DNA of 64,000 nt from Proteus faecis (lineage in GTDB: Bacteria; Pseudomonadota; Gammaproteobacteria; Enterobacterales; Enterobacteriaceae). Of the stretch, positions 9,636-19,367 are shown in pieces (positions within the stretch are counted from its first letter, which is position 1; every line of letters begins with the position of its first letter). The notes below the pieces were generated by a model that saw only the letters and a program-made list of their open reading frames with translations, was not told the origin of the DNA and did not search any database. The stretch is taken from positions 377-64,376 of the forward strand of contig NZ_PENZ01000049.1 of NCBI RefSeq assembly GCF_003144395.1, in the 5' to 3' direction. The position numbers and the translations under genes are program-made.

Positions 9636-9722
9636 TGGTGCCCAGGGCGGGACTTGAACCCGCACAGCCTTACAGCCGAGGGATTTTAAATCCCTTGTGT
9701 CTACCGATTTCACCACCTGGGC
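9636..9722 (-). tRNA. leuZ: tRNA-Leu (anticodon TAA), copy 2
   Basis: 87 bases, CCA encoded, anticodon TAA, identical by eye to the other copies. Its upstream flank (9723-9848) differs from the 255-bp unit and lacks that unit's hairpin, so copies 1 and 2 can share one transcript. Confidence 0.95.
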
Positions 9723-9848
9723 TAAATTCTGTGGTGCGTCCGTAAATTCTTACTACTAAGAGAGATACTGGTATGGACGACTTATTTACTTTTCACTGCC
9801 ATTTAGAATGGACTTTCTTTTTGCACCAAACTCTTTATCTAAAAGAGA

Positions 9849-9935
9849 TGGTGCCCAGGGCGGGACTTGAACCCGCACAGCCTTACAGCCGAGGGATTTT
9901 AAATCCCTTGTGTCTACCGATTTCACCACCTGGGC
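9849..9935 (-). tRNA. leuZ: tRNA-Leu (anticodon TAA), copy 1
   Basis: 87 bases, CCA encoded, anticodon TAA. It follows tRNA-Cys after 5 bases, the ancestral leuZ position in the glyW-cysT-leuZ operon. Confidence 0.95.
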
Positions 9936-9940
9936 ATTAA

Positions 9941-10014
9941 TGGAGGCGCGTCCCGGAATCGAACCGAGGTACACGGATTTGCAATCCGCTGCATGACCAC
10001 TCTGCCAACGCGCC
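9941..10014 (-). tRNA. cysT: tRNA-Cys (anticodon GCA)
   Basis: 74 bases with encoded CCA. The acceptor stem GGCGCGT pairs with its partner near 9944-9950, and the anticodon GCA sits in the GATTGCAAATCC arm. It is the second gene of the operon. Confidence 0.95.
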
Positions 10015-10039
10015 TCAACTGCTCAATCTCATAAGAGAT

Positions 10040-10115
<76 letters not shown>

Positions 10116-10178
10116 TTTACCGAACTTGCTGATTTACTTATTTATTTCTGTAAACCGTTGTGCCTTTCGATGCGTTGC

Positions 10179-10206
10179 ATTCTACTGATTTCCTGAATCT
10201 AGTCAA
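10179..10206 (-). promoter_or_regulatory. Promoter of the glyW-cysT-leuZ operon
   Basis: On the minus strand TTGACT (10206-10201), a 16-base spacer and TAGAAT (10184-10179), followed by a GC-containing stretch GCAACGC that resembles the discriminator of stringently controlled stable-RNA promoters. It lies about 65 bases before tRNA-Gly. Confidence 0.75.
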
Positions 10207-10256
10207 CACTATATTTGCATCTTTTTGACTGTTCGGTGAATTTTCAGTCATTTCGA

Positions 10257-10805
10257 TCAACCTTCGCGCAAATCTGACCACGCAGCGCTCAAATATTGAA
10301 ACATTGACCAGAAAGTCAACACTGTTGCGATATATAATAAAGCGAATCCAAACCACTCTGCTTCAACCGTAGGACGCCATAATAACACAACCAACGATCC
10401 CATTTGTGCGGTCGTCTTCACTTTTCCTATCCAAGAAACAGCAACACTGTTACGTTTTCCTAATTCAGCCATCCATTCCCTTAATGAAGAGATAATAATT
10501 TCACGAGCAATCATTGTTGCTGCTGGTAAGGTTATCCACCACTCATGATAGTACTCAGTAATTAAAACAAGTGCTGTTGCAACCATTACTTTATCCGCTA
10601 CCGGGTCAAGAAAAGCGCCGAAGCGGGTAGTTTGTTTCCATCTACGTGCTAAAAAACCATCAAACCAATCTGTTGCAGCTGCTACCATAAAAATAATAGC
10701 GCAGACTAATGGAGCATCTTTGAATGGTAAATAAAACACCAAAACAAAGAATGGAATTAGAGCGACACGAAATAGAGTTAGCCAAGTTGGGATATTTAGT
10801 TGCAT
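10257..10805 (-). CDS. pgsA: CDP-diacylglycerol--glycerol-3-phosphate 3-phosphatidyltransferase
   Basis: A 182-residue inner-membrane enzyme that makes phosphatidylglycerophosphate, the first committed step of phosphatidylglycerol and cardiolipin synthesis. The CDP-alcohol phosphotransferase signature D-x2-D-G-x2-A-R-x8-G-x3-D-x3-D is complete (DWFDGFLAR, then [10 protein letters not shown], about residues 46-72). Length equals the E. coli protein, and four or more hydrophobic segments are visible. It follows uvrC by about 55 bases in the same direction and precedes the tRNA operon, the E. coli order. Confidence 0.97.
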   Translation of the reverse strand: MQLNIPTWLTLFRVALIPFFVLVFYLPFKDAPLVCAIIFMVAAATDWFDGFLARRWKQTTRFGAFLDPVADKVMVATALVLITEYYHEWWITLPAATMIAREIIISSLREWMAELGKRNSVAVSWIGKVKTTAQMGSLVVLLWRPTVEAEWFGFALLYIATVLTFWSMFQYLSAAWSDLREG

Positions 10806-10860
10806 AGCGTTCTACACGACCTAGAAAAGTGAGAGTTATTAATATGGTGCATCAATACAC

Positions 10861-12693
10861 TTAGTGTTTCAACGCATTAAAAATTTTTTCTGCTAATGCA
10901 GTCGAAATTGTCGGAACTTTCGCAATTTCTTCAACACTTGCATCTCGTAAAGCTTGTAGCCCCCCCATATATTTCAACAACATTTGACGACGCTTAGGTC
11001 CTACACCTTCAATAGACTCCAGTGAGCTGGTATTTTTTACTTTTGCTCTACGTTGACGATGCCCTGTTATCGCATGACGATGCGATTCATCACGAATATG
11101 TTGGATCAAATGTAACGCAGGCGAATCAGAAGGCAACGCCATTCCTTCCCCTTCTGGCACAAAAAACAAGGTTTCAAGCCCAGCTTTACGATCACTCCCT
11201 TTTGCAACACCAATTAATTTCGGGTGTGATTTGTCCCAATCAACATTAAGAGAATCAAATACCTCTATTGCTTGTGCTAATTGCCCTTTACCACCATCAA
11301 TAAAGATAATATCTGGAACCTTACTGTCTTCTAATGATTTACCATAACGTCGAGTTAACACTTGATTCATCGCTGCATAATCATCACCAGGAGTAATACC
11401 ACTGATATTATAGCGTCTATATTCCGATTTTAATGGGCCATTCATGTCAAATACTACACATGAAGCCACAGTTTGCTCTCCCATAGTGTGACTAATATCA
11501 AAACATTCCATTCGTTTTATCTCTTTCATATCAAGAAGAGACATCAAAGAGGTATAACGTTGTGATATTGTCGATTGTTCGACTTGTTTTGAAGCCAATG
11601 CCGTAGCTGCGTTTGTTCTAGCTAATTTCAAATAGCGCGCCCTATCACCACGCGGTTTTGTTTGAATTTGAATCTTTCGCCCTGCAATTGAAGATATAGA
11701 TTCAGAAAGGATCGCCTTATCTTCTAGATTAAAATCGAGCAAAATTTCAGTTGGCAAAGTGCGAATTGCACTACCTTGTAAATAAAATTGACCAATAAAA
11801 GTCTGAACAACTTCATCAATTGAAGTATTTGCAGGAACTTTAGGAAAATAACTCCGACTTCCTAACACCTTACCTTGGCGGAAAAAGAGAACATAAACAC
11901 AAGCAATCGCACCATTAAAAGCAACACTGATCACATCAAGATCATCACCAATATTGGCGACAAATTGTTTTTCAGTCACTTGTCTTACAGCTTGGATTTG
12001 GTCACGAATGCGAGCTGCCTCTTCAAAACGTAATTCTTGGCTAGCTTCTTCCATACGTTTAACCAACCCGTCAATAACCTGTGTATCATCACCTGAAAGG
12101 AAAAGCCTCACATAATTAACTTGTTGAGCATATTCTTCATCAGAAACATAACCTTTTACGCAAGGAGCAAGACAACGGCCAATTTGATATTGTAAACAAG
12201 GTCTTGAACGATTGCGATAAACACTGTCTTCGCATTGACGAATAGGAAACAATTTTTGCATTAATGCCAATGTTTCTCTTACTGCGAATGAATTAGGAAA
12301 GGGGCCAAAATATTCACCCTTGGCATGTTTTGCACCACGGTAACTAGCAAGTCTAGGGTGTTTATCACTGCTTAAATAGATATAAGGATAGGATTTATCA
12401 TCTCGTAACAATACATTATAGCGAGGTTGATAACGCTGGATATAGCTATGTTCAAGCAATAAAGCTTCCGTTTCTGTATGGGTGATCGTAACATCAATAT
12501 TTGCGATGCACTTCACTAAAGCTTCAGTCTTACGGCTATTTACCTGTGTACGAAAATAGCTAGAAAGCCTTTTTTTCAGATCCTTAGCTTTACCGACATA
12601 GATTACTGTGTCTGTCGCATCATACATCCGATACACACCTGGTTTATCAGTGAGTCGGCTTAAAAATGCTTTGGCGTCAAATTTGTCTTCCAC
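10861..12693 (-). CDS. uvrC: Excinuclease ABC subunit C
   Basis: The 610-residue UvrC nuclease that makes the dual incisions in nucleotide excision repair with UvrA and UvrB. Visible parts: the N-terminal GIY-YIG domain ([20 protein letters not shown]), the cysteine cluster near [13 protein letters not shown], the UvrB-interacting UVR motif ([11 protein letters not shown]), the RNase H-like C-terminal nuclease half ([11 protein letters not shown] and FIDGGKGQL) and tandem helix-hairpin-helix motifs at the end ([17 protein letters not shown]). It is close to E. coli UvrC across its whole length. Its first 17 bases overlap the end of uvrY, so the two are translationally coupled. Confidence 0.98.
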   Translation of the reverse strand: MEDKFDAKAFLSRLTDKPGVYRMYDATDTVIYVGKAKDLKKRLSSYFRTQVNSRKTEALVKCIANIDVTITHTETEALLLEHSYIQRYQPRYNVLLRDDKSYPYIYLSSDKHPRLASYRGAKHAKGEYFGPFPNSFAVRETLALMQKLFPIRQCEDSVYRNRSRPCLQYQIGRCLAPCVKGYVSDEEYAQQVNYVRLFLSGDDTQVIDGLVKRMEEASQELRFEEAARIRDQIQAVRQVTEKQFVANIGDDLDVISVAFNGAIACVYVLFFRQGKVLGSRSYFPKVPANTSIDEVVQTFIGQFYLQGSAIRTLPTEILLDFNLEDKAILSESISSIAGRKIQIQTKPRGDRARYLKLARTNAATALASKQVEQSTISQRYTSLMSLLDMKEIKRMECFDISHTMGEQTVASCVVFDMNGPLKSEYRRYNISGITPGDDYAAMNQVLTRRYGKSLEDSKVPDIIFIDGGKGQLAQAIEVFDSLNVDWDKSHPKLIGVAKGSDRKAGLETLFFVPEGEGMALPSDSPALHLIQHIRDESHRHAITGHRQRRAKVKNTSSLESIEGVGPKRRQMLLKYMGGLQALRDASVEEIAKVPTISTALAEKIFNALKH

Positions 12694-13336
12694 TTTGTAA
12701 ATGACTCTCTATCTCAATTAACCCATAGCGTATTGCTATATGAGTTAATTCTACATCACCTGAGATTTTAAGTTTACTAAACATTCGGTAACGATAGCTA
12801 TTTACTGTTTTTGTATTAATATTCAGTTCACTGGCGATTTGTGTGATTTTTTTCCCTCTGATAATCATCGACATAATCTGCAATTCTCTTTCAGACAGAT
12901 GATGCAAAGGATTTAATTCTTGCTGTAATTTTGTTAGTGCGATTTCCATCGCTAACTCTTGGCTTATATACCGTTGACCGATGCAAACCTGTCGAATAGC
13001 TTGCAGAATATTGTCACAAGAAGTATCAACAACAATAAAACCCTCAATACCCAATTGAAGAAGTGTTATTGATAATATAGAGTCTGTTTTTGGTGAAATA
13101 ACAATTATTTTAATTGATAAAGAAGAACGCTTTATTCTTTTTATAGAGTCAATTAATGAGACTGAAGGCGTTGAGTAAAAAATAATAAGATTAACCGAAA
13201 ATTGTCGGCAATAGCGAAATGCATCATTTTCATCATTCATTACCTTTCGGATATTAATTTTTTTAATCTGACTAAGCAGTGTTTTTATTCCCAAGTTAAA
13301 TATTTCAACTCGACTTATTATCAATGTATTTATCAA
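12677..13336 (-). CDS. uvrY: UvrY/GacA-type regulator with a degenerate receiver domain
   Basis: A 219-residue NarL/FixJ-family regulator in the uvrY position directly upstream of uvrC. In enterobacteria BarA-UvrY activates CsrB/CsrC small RNAs. The C-terminal LuxR-type DNA-binding domain is intact (LSERELQIM, then [14 protein letters not shown], nearly the E. coli residues). The receiver aligns to E. coli UvrY without gaps, yet its catalytic residues are gone: D8 and D9 of the acidic pocket are S8 and R9, the phosphoacceptor D54 is Y54, and K103 is V103; T81 is S81. It therefore cannot be phosphorylated in the usual way. It is probably a constitutive or ligand-gated regulator, or one drifting to loss. 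The frame is intact, so it is not an obvious pseudogene. Confidence 0.88.
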   Translation of the reverse strand: MINTLIISRVEIFNLGIKTLLSQIKKINIRKVMNDENDAFRYCRQFSVNLIIFYSTPSVSLIDSIKRIKRSSLSIKIIVISPKTDSILSITLLQLGIEGFIVVDTSCDNILQAIRQVCIGQRYISQELAMEIALTKLQQELNPLHHLSERELQIMSMIIRGKKITQIASELNINTKTVNSYRYRMFSKLKISGDVELTHIAIRYGLIEIESHLQSGRQI

Positions 13337-13422
13337 TAACTCTTTCCTTTTAAATTAAAACATAACAAAGAATGTTAAATCAATTTTTATAAACCTTAAC
13401 ATGACCATTACACTATAATAAA

Positions 13423-13452
13423 AAAGGCTCATATAGAAAAGAGCCTTTAAAA
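13423..13452 (-). terminator. Terminator after the GFA-family gene
   Basis: AAAGGCTC (13423-13430) pairs with GAGCCTTT (13441-13448). On the minus strand it ends in a T-rich run, before the upstream region of uvrY. Confidence 0.65.
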
Positions 13453-13477
13453 ATATAAAAAATCAATAAATAAGATA

Positions 13478-13882
13478 TTATTGATTGAACATATTCATAA
13501 TATCTTGCTCTGTTAGCATTGGTGTTTTTTCTACAAAATTATAATAATGAGGCTTGCTATCTATATAAATTTGCATTGTCAGTTTGCTTTCTTTCGCATC
13601 AGGAAATAACCCTGCTGACACATAGTAAGTATGGGGTTCTTTTAGATGGTAAAAAAGATGAGAGCCACAATACTTACAAAATGCTCGCTCTCCCCATGAA
13701 GATGAATCATAACGTGTTATATTTTCTTCGCCTTCAATCTTCAAATCTGATTTGCAATCAATTGAAAAACCTGGTCCTCCATTCCAACGTAAACACATAC
13801 TGCAATGACAAACACTGAGCGCAGAGATATCTTGTGCTGTTGATAATTTAACTTTACCGCATAAACATTGACCTTGATGCAT
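13478..13882 (-). CDS. GFA-family zinc protein (glutathione-dependent formaldehyde-activating fold)
   Basis: A 134-residue protein of the GFA/CENP-V family. The zinc-binding cysteines are all visible: CLCGKV near the N-terminus, CHCSMC, and CKYCGS in the middle. Proteins of this fold include the disputed formaldehyde-activating enzyme Gfa, but most members have unknown substrates, so no reaction is assigned. The start is the ATG at 13882 because AAGGAGA lies 7 bases before it; the frame is open 10 codons further up without such a site. It is monocistronic. Confidence 0.8.
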   Translation of the reverse strand: MHQGQCLCGKVKLSTAQDISALSVCHCSMCLRWNGGPGFSIDCKSDLKIEGEENITRYDSSSWGERAFCKYCGSHLFYHLKEPHTYYVSAGLFPDAKESKLTMQIYIDSKPHYYNFVEKTPMLTEQDIMNMFNQ

Positions 13883-13978
13883 TATAGTTCTCCTTTCCAT
13901 TAAATCATGCATTAATCATTTAAGATTATATGCATGATTTAATTTATAAAATAAACACAATGCAAGCATAATTATTGC

Positions 13979-16900
13979 TTACACGCCTGTATTGTTACTT
14001 TGCCTTTTCGGTGGTAATGGTGAGAAATATCCAATTAATAAAATCAGTATTGCAACACCAATAAAGGCTAATGCTCTAAGTAATCCACTACTTAATGATG
14101 TATCAATTAGGAAAAGTTTAGCGATAACCACCGCCAACAATACACCACCAATAAACCATTGTGAACGAGACTTCTTACGTGTCGCCATCACCATTGTCAC
14201 TAGCGCAGTAATTGCCCAAATAATTGCTAATACTGTTTGGATCACTTTGGAATTAATTATTGCATAACTCGACCAATCAATATCTGTTGCAAAGACTAAT
14301 CCTCTTAATAAAATGCCATTTGCCCACCAAAAAATCATCGCAGGAATAATGTAATTCAATATAGGCAAGTTATTTTTCAATAATGCTTGATATTTAGGTG
14401 AGCATTTTATTACTGAAATAAATTGATAGCCAATCCATATTCCAATAATCCCGATTAGATCCATCAAATTAAATAATGGAATAAATTTAATACCACTTTC
14501 AGTTCCGTCATTAAAGTTTGCAAAGATCAAAGAAAGAACCAGTAAACCTAAAGCGGGCAAAGTCACTACCCAATAAGCATTTTGGTACTCTTTTATCCAA
14601 TTCACTTTCATTGCTAGCATGTAACTTATTGCGATAAATAAACTTATACCCAAAATAATACTTGCGAAATGTAGGCTCACATAAAGGTACGTAACATCCA
14701 TTAACCAAATAAATTCAGTAAATAAGAAAAGACCAATAAAGATAAGATGCATACTGTGGATTAATGCTTTATTGATCCTTTGTTTCAACAATAACGTATT
14801 TACTTTAAGTAAGTAGAAACCACTCGCAAAAATTGTGATCCAGATAATTGTACTTAACCCATTATCAATTAACGAACCTGAAAGATAGATATACACCAAC
14901 ATAATAAGCGCCGACATCGGCCAGAATAAAATAGAGCAACTTGCTAACTCAGAAAATTGAGCTTTTCTCCCTGCAAAGAACATACCCCAGCAACTAATAA
15001 GAATAAAAGCAAAGGTAATAGATTTTACTTCTGGAGAGAGCCAATGTTCACCATATTCTTGTAAAAGTAATACGCTATATCCCCAACTTACAGTAGAGAT
15101 AAAGAGTGTCACATATCCAATAGCTCGATTATCAAGATGAGTAAATTGAGCTCGATACCACAGTACTCCGACAGTAAATACAACAATGACTTGTGTTACA
15201 AGCATTAACCAATCACCTAACGAGATAATAGGCATGTTAAATAATAAAACGAAAGAAACTGCAACTAAAATAGTCCCTGCAATAGCCGGTTTCTTTTGCT
15301 GCTGTAAAACAGAAAATGCAAGGATCATCACCCCTTCAATTGCCCATACAATCGATATCCATTCAGCAGAGAATGCAAATGGTACGGCTAAAGTGGCAAA
15401 AGTAGCAGAAAGCATCAAGAAGGCAATTGCCAGTAATTTACCCTCTTCACGATAACGCTTAAGTACAAACCAACTTAGTGCAAAATAAGCTAATCCATAA
15501 AGAGATGAGGCAATAGCAACTCCATATGGCCATTCTGAGGCTAATCGATATTGGAAAATAAAACCAATTAATGGTGTACCAAATAGTAATGTGGCATCAA
15601 AAGGAATATTAAGTTTCAGTTTATTTTTCAGTGTTGAAAGTTCTGTTGCAATACCAAAAATCAACCAATTCGCAATTAAAAATAACTGACAAGGTAAATA
15701 ATCCGCATGAGTGTAATTTGGTATTGCCCATATAAAACCAATACCAAAAGTGAAAGCGAAACCAATCAGATTTAATAAACGCCAAACTTGCCAATGGCTA
15801 ATAATAAGAATACCAATTGAAAGAATAAGATAATAACTAAACAAAGCTATATAATTGCCACTTCCCGTGGACAATAAAACAGGAGCTAAATATCCGCCTA
15901 ATGAGGCTAATACAGCTAAACTAATTGCTCGATGAAGAACCGCTAAAATAACACTGACAATACAAATCAAGACCATAATGGCTAAAGCGATGCCAATAGG
16001 AATAAAATCATAAATTTTAGTCGCAGCAAAAATAGTGATGTAAAACCCACCAATACCGCCACCTTGTAAAATTAATGCATATATCAGATTTTTCTTTCTA
16101 AGCCACCAGCCAATACCTAATAAGGCTAAACATCCTGTTCCCGCCATCATTAAACGTGTTGATGCTGAGACAAGCTCATTATCAATACTGTATTTAAGTA
16201 AATAAGATAAACCAAAAAAGAGTAATAACATCCCTATTTTAGCCAGCGGATTTCCTGTTACTACCCAATTCCAAATAAGTCCCAAAATCGATTTCTGTTG
16301 GCGTTTTGAGCGAGGATTTAAATTAGGTCTATATTGCGATGCCGGTCGATTTACTTGAGGTGTAGCATTTTCTGAATGACTGGTTTCAGATCTCGTAAGG
16401 CTTGCACTTGCCACACCCGCTCTATTCTCCATAAGCAGATCTGATGCTGGTTCAACATATGTTTGTTTTACCTCTTTTTGGTAATGATGAGCAAAACGGC
16501 TTGTTGCTACCTTCGGCCGATATGGTTCAGGCTCTTTAGGTGTAGGGGCTGTTGATATTTCTGGCTTACTAGATTGTTTGTTTTCAAGGTTAATATCATT
16601 AACCCTAGAAGATTGCACAGATGGATTTTCTTCATTAGGAAAAGTTTTATTAAATGCCTTTTCTTGTGATGCTTGTGCATGTTGATATACAGGTGTACCG
16701 TTATTCTCCGCCTTATTTTGCACCGGTTCTATTGTGTCAATAGATTCAACTGTTTTAGATTGATAAGTTGGACCCGTTGGTTGAGGCTCTCTTTTTATAT
16801 CACGGGATAAATCCTTAACTTCACATTTCTGAGTATCAAGCTCTGTGCGAATATCCACAGCGTTATCTTTATTTAATAACTTAAATAATTTCTCTTGTTG

Positions 16901-17029
16901 CTCAGTAAACTTTTCTTCAAGCTGTTTAATTCGATGTAACAATGAGTTGCTATTTATATAAGCGTGATATTGCCAATACAAAGATACCACGACAAATATT
17001 GTAACAATGAGCGTCAAAAAGTCGTCCAT
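13979..17029 (-). CDS. DUF2339 multi-pass membrane protein
   Basis: A large 1016-residue inner-membrane protein of the DUF2339 family, function unknown. Order of parts: an N-terminal hydrophobic segment (FLTLIVTIFVVVSLYWQYHA), a coiled-coil-like stretch (HRIKQLEEKFTEQQEKLFKL), a long polar linker rich in Pro, Ser, Thr, Gln and Asn (about residues 70-245), then from about residue 250 to the end some 25 hydrophobic segments broken by short loops. The frame is intact despite its size. It is divergent from the fructose bisphosphatase gene, with a 206-base shared promoter region. Confidence 0.8.
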   Translation of the reverse strand: MDDFLTLIVTIFVVVSLYWQYHAYINSNSLLHRIKQLEEKFTEQQEKLFKLLNKDNAVDIRTELDTQKCEVKDLSRDIKREPQPTGPTYQSKTVESIDTIEPVQNKAENNGTPVYQHAQASQEKAFNKTFPNEENPSVQSSRVNDINLENKQSSKPEISTAPTPKEPEPYRPKVATSRFAHHYQKEVKQTYVEPASDLLMENRAGVASASLTRSETSHSENATPQVNRPASQYRPNLNPRSKRQQKSILGLIWNWVVTGNPLAKIGMLLLFFGLSYLLKYSIDNELVSASTRLMMAGTGCLALLGIGWWLRKKNLIYALILQGGGIGGFYITIFAATKIYDFIPIGIALAIMVLICIVSVILAVLHRAISLAVLASLGGYLAPVLLSTGSGNYIALFSYYLILSIGILIISHWQVWRLLNLIGFAFTFGIGFIWAIPNYTHADYLPCQLFLIANWLIFGIATELSTLKNKLKLNIPFDATLLFGTPLIGFIFQYRLASEWPYGVAIASSLYGLAYFALSWFVLKRYREEGKLLAIAFLMLSATFATLAVPFAFSAEWISIVWAIEGVMILAFSVLQQQKKPAIAGTILVAVSFVLLFNMPIISLGDWLMLVTQVIVVFTVGVLWYRAQFTHLDNRAIGYVTLFISTVSWGYSVLLLQEYGEHWLSPEVKSITFAFILISCWGMFFAGRKAQFSELASCSILFWPMSALIMLVYIYLSGSLIDNGLSTIIWITIFASGFYLLKVNTLLLKQRINKALIHSMHLIFIGLFLFTEFIWLMDVTYLYVSLHFASIILGISLFIAISYMLAMKVNWIKEYQNAYWVVTLPALGLLVLSLIFANFNDGTESGIKFIPLFNLMDLIGIIGIWIGYQFISVIKCSPKYQALLKNNLPILNYIIPAMIFWWANGILLRGLVFATDIDWSSYAIINSKVIQTVLAIIWAITALVTMVMATRKKSRSQWFIGGVLLAVVIAKLFLIDTSLSSGLLRALAFIGVAILILLIGYFSPLPPKRQSNNTGV

Positions 17030-17235
17030 AAACCTAATCCTTTTGCGTTAAGCATCACATAGTTTTAATCTCTTCCCCTTAGTTATACTTTAATTTTCAC
17101 AGATTTATCTTAGTTTATTCCTAAATAATCTATTTCGAGAACTCTTGATTTAAACCTAGCACACAATTTCGAAAAAAAGGTATGATCGGTAACCTAACTT
17201 AATCTTCCATTTATATCGCAAAATACACTCATAAT

Positions 17236-18216
17236 ATGAAATTAAATGACGAATTAACTAATGCTATCGCTTCTGTAACAGAAGCAGCAGCTATTGCAGC
17301 AATGCCTTGGATTGGCAAACAAAATAAAAATGCAGCAGATGATGCTGCTGTCAGTGCCATGCGTGAACGTTTAAATAACCTAAATATCAATGGTGAAATT
17401 GTCATTGGTGAAGGTGAAATAGATGAAGCACCTATGCTCTATATTGGCGAAAAAGTAGGAAATGGGAAAGGCGATAAAATAGAAATTGCGGTTGACCCTA
17501 TTGACGGTACACGTATGGTAGCTATGGGTGAAAATAATTCCCTAGCTATTTTAGCCGCTGGCTTTGAAGGCAGTTTTTTACAAGCTCCCGACATGTATAT
17601 GGAAAAATTAATTGTTGGTAAGCAAGCTGCAGGTGTGATTGATCTTAACCATTGTCTTGAATATAACCTTGACGCTATTGCTCAAACATTAAATAAACCT
17701 ATTGAACAACTAACTCTTGCTATTTTAGATAAACCACGTCACCACGATATTATTAAAGATCTACGCGCGAAAGGTATTAATGTTATTACACTCCCTGATG
17801 GTGATGTTCTAGCTTCTTTATATGCCACAATGCCTAATAACAGTATTGATGTTATGTATGGTATTGGTGGAGCACCTGAGGGAGTAATTAGTGCGGCTAT
17901 CGCTAAAGCATTAGGCGGTGATATGCAAGCACGTTTGATTACTCGGGATATTGCAAAGGGAAATAGTGCAGAAAATAGAGAATATGCGGTCTCTGAAATT
18001 GCACGTTGTCATAAAATGGGTACAGATGTAAATATTAAATTGTCATTAGACACATTAGTACGTAACCAAGATGTTATGTTTGCAGCAACAGCAATTACCA
18101 AAGGTGATTTCTTATCTGGCGTTAATCAACAAGCTCAATACCTACAAACACACTCTTTGGTCATTAATGGTTCAACGCATACATTACGTTATATTGAAAA
18201 TTTCCATTTACGTTAA
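17236..18216 (+). CDS. glpX: Class II fructose-1,6-bisphosphatase (GlpX/YggF family)
   Basis: A 326-residue class II fructose-1,6-bisphosphatase, hydrolysing fructose-1,6-bisphosphate to fructose-6-phosphate in gluconeogenesis. Motifs seen: VIGEGEIDEAPMLYIGEKVG, the metal-binding DPIDGTRMVAMG (Li-sensitive phosphatase fold), APDMYMEKL and YGIGGAPEGVISA. E. coli has two paralogues, GlpX (336) and YggF (321). The length and the short C-terminus here look as close to YggF, so the symbol is provisional. It is not linked to glpFK. Start is the ATG at 17236, with no strong Shine-Dalgarno. Confidence 0.85.
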   Translation: MKLNDELTNAIASVTEAAAIAAMPWIGKQNKNAADDAAVSAMRERLNNLNINGEIVIGEGEIDEAPMLYIGEKVGNGKGDKIEIAVDPIDGTRMVAMGENNSLAILAAGFEGSFLQAPDMYMEKLIVGKQAAGVIDLNHCLEYNLDAIAQTLNKPIEQLTLAILDKPRHHDIIKDLRAKGINVITLPDGDVLASLYATMPNNSIDVMYGIGGAPEGVISAAIAKALGGDMQARLITRDIAKGNSAENREYAVSEIARCHKMGTDVNIKLSLDTLVRNQDVMFAATAITKGDFLSGVNQQAQYLQTHSLVINGSTHTLRYIENFHLR

Positions 18217-18247
18217 TGCCTCATTTTGTCTTCTTTTCCTTGAGACA

Positions 18248-18282
18248 TAAAAAAGCGGCACTTTATTAAGATGCCGCTAAAT
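18248..18282. terminator. Terminator between convergent glpX-like gene and the phosphotriesterase operon
   Basis: AGCGGCA (18254-18260) pairs with TGCCGCT (18272-18278). The minus-strand side continues into TTTTTTATG, so it mainly ends the minus-strand operon. Confidence 0.7.
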
Positions 18283-18325
18283 TTACTTCAAGGGGTATAT
18301 TTATTGTTATTTACTCACTTCAGAT

Positions 18326-19357
18326 TTAAGCCAACAAATTAGCTGGATTCTCTACACATAATTTTTTAATAATAGATTTATCAATGCCACGTTGAGCCAA
18401 TAATGAAAGGAATACATTAGGAACAAATCCCCAACCATTTCCCCCATTTTTCGCCCACATCTGTTTTAAGAACACATCATGGCTTAATACGATTTGGCTA
18501 CCATAACCTCTTTCAATTAAGGTTGCGACAGCTTCTACGGTATCCATAACACTTGGTGCAGCGCCTTCTTTAGGGAAAGAGATATCCAGACCAATCATAT
18601 CAAACTCAAGCCAAACACCGCGATCTAACATTTTGCATTGATAATCAATATCTTTACCTGATGGATCCGAGTGTGCCAATGAAATCTTAGCGGGGTTACA
18701 TCCCATTTCTGTTAATAGAATATCTAAAACTTCATCACCACGACGTTGCCAACCCGGCATATGAATATTCATTGAAACATGAGGATTACTATTTTGCGCA
18801 ATAGCAGCAGCACGTAAACTATTTTTTTCACCATCAGTAAAGAATGGAGAAACGCCAATTTCGCCAATCATACCGGCACGAATATCAGTACCATCGATAC
18901 CTACATTCAATTCATCATCAATGATTTTTGCCATTGCATCAATATCATCAGCCAAACGCTTCCCTTCAAATTTTTCAATATAAAGTCCTGAAGATGCAAC
19001 AACGTTAATACCGGTTATTTCTGCAACTTGTCTTAATTTTCTAATATCACGTCCAATTGATGAAGATCCAGTTGCATCAACAATTGTTCTGCCTCCTAAC
19101 TCTTTGAAGTTATTTAATTCAAAAATAACATCTTCGATAGGCTTCTTATCCATATTATCGCAACAGCAATATGGATCGTATTTAAGTCCCCACTGAATAT
19201 CTGCACTCACTTTTTTATCAACTAACACATGCGAGAATTCATAAAAAGGTTCATCAACAACACCTGAGAGATCATTAAAAAGGTGTTCATGGGGCAATGT
19301 TAACCCCATATCTTCTTTTTTCACGGGGCCAGTTACGGTTTGAATATAACCTTTCAT
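18326..19357 (-). CDS. Phosphotriesterase-family metal-dependent hydrolase
   Basis: A 343-residue amidohydrolase-fold protein of the phosphotriesterase/PHP family, the last gene of a four-gene operon. Binuclear metal ligands are visible: HEH near residues 23-25, E in GMIGEIGVSP (E as in E. coli PHP, instead of the carboxylated Lys of true phosphotriesterase), H in NIHMPGW, H in LAHSDPSG and D in LSHDVF. Such enzymes are often lactonases or hydrolases of sugar phosphoesters. With a sugar-type kinase and a transporter in the operon, a carbohydrate lactone or ester is a reasonable guess, but the substrate is unknown. It starts 10 bases after the transporter stop. Confidence 0.82.
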   Translation of the reverse strand: MKGYIQTVTGPVKKEDMGLTLPHEHLFNDLSGVVDEPFYEFSHVLVDKKVSADIQWGLKYDPYCCCDNMDKKPIEDVIFELNNFKELGGRTIVDATGSSSIGRDIRKLRQVAEITGINVVASSGLYIEKFEGKRLADDIDAMAKIIDDELNVGIDGTDIRAGMIGEIGVSPFFTDGEKNSLRAAAIAQNSNPHVSMNIHMPGWQRRGDEVLDILLTEMGCNPAKISLAHSDPSGKDIDYQCKMLDRGVWLEFDMIGLDISFPKEGAAPSVMDTVEAVATLIERGYGSQIVLSHDVFLKQMWAKNGGNGWGFVPNVFLSLLAQRGIDKSIIKKLCVENPANLLA

Positions 19358-19367
19358 TACGATACTC

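Larger units (their letters stand above)
9213..9722 (-). repeat. Tandem duplication: two 255-bp units each holding leuZ and a spacer
   Basis: 9213-9467 and 9468-9722 read as identical. Each contains a spacer of about 168 bases with a terminator hairpin, plus one leuZ gene. The leuZ genes start exactly 255 bases apart (9126, 9381, 9636). This looks like a recent duplication by unequal crossing-over. Confidence 0.93.

Noticed and set aside
9126-9722. Regular repeats at 255-bp spacing that could be taken for a CRISPR or other array
   Set aside because: The repeated part is a complete tRNA-Leu gene with its spacer; too long and few for CRISPR.
9786-9974. 62-codon open frame on the minus strand
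   Set aside because: It lies across tRNA-Leu copy 1 and part of tRNA-Cys and has no coding character.
10138-10356. 72-codon frame on the minus strand between pgsA and tRNA-Gly
   Set aside because: Overlaps the end of pgsA and the tRNA promoter; shadow frame.
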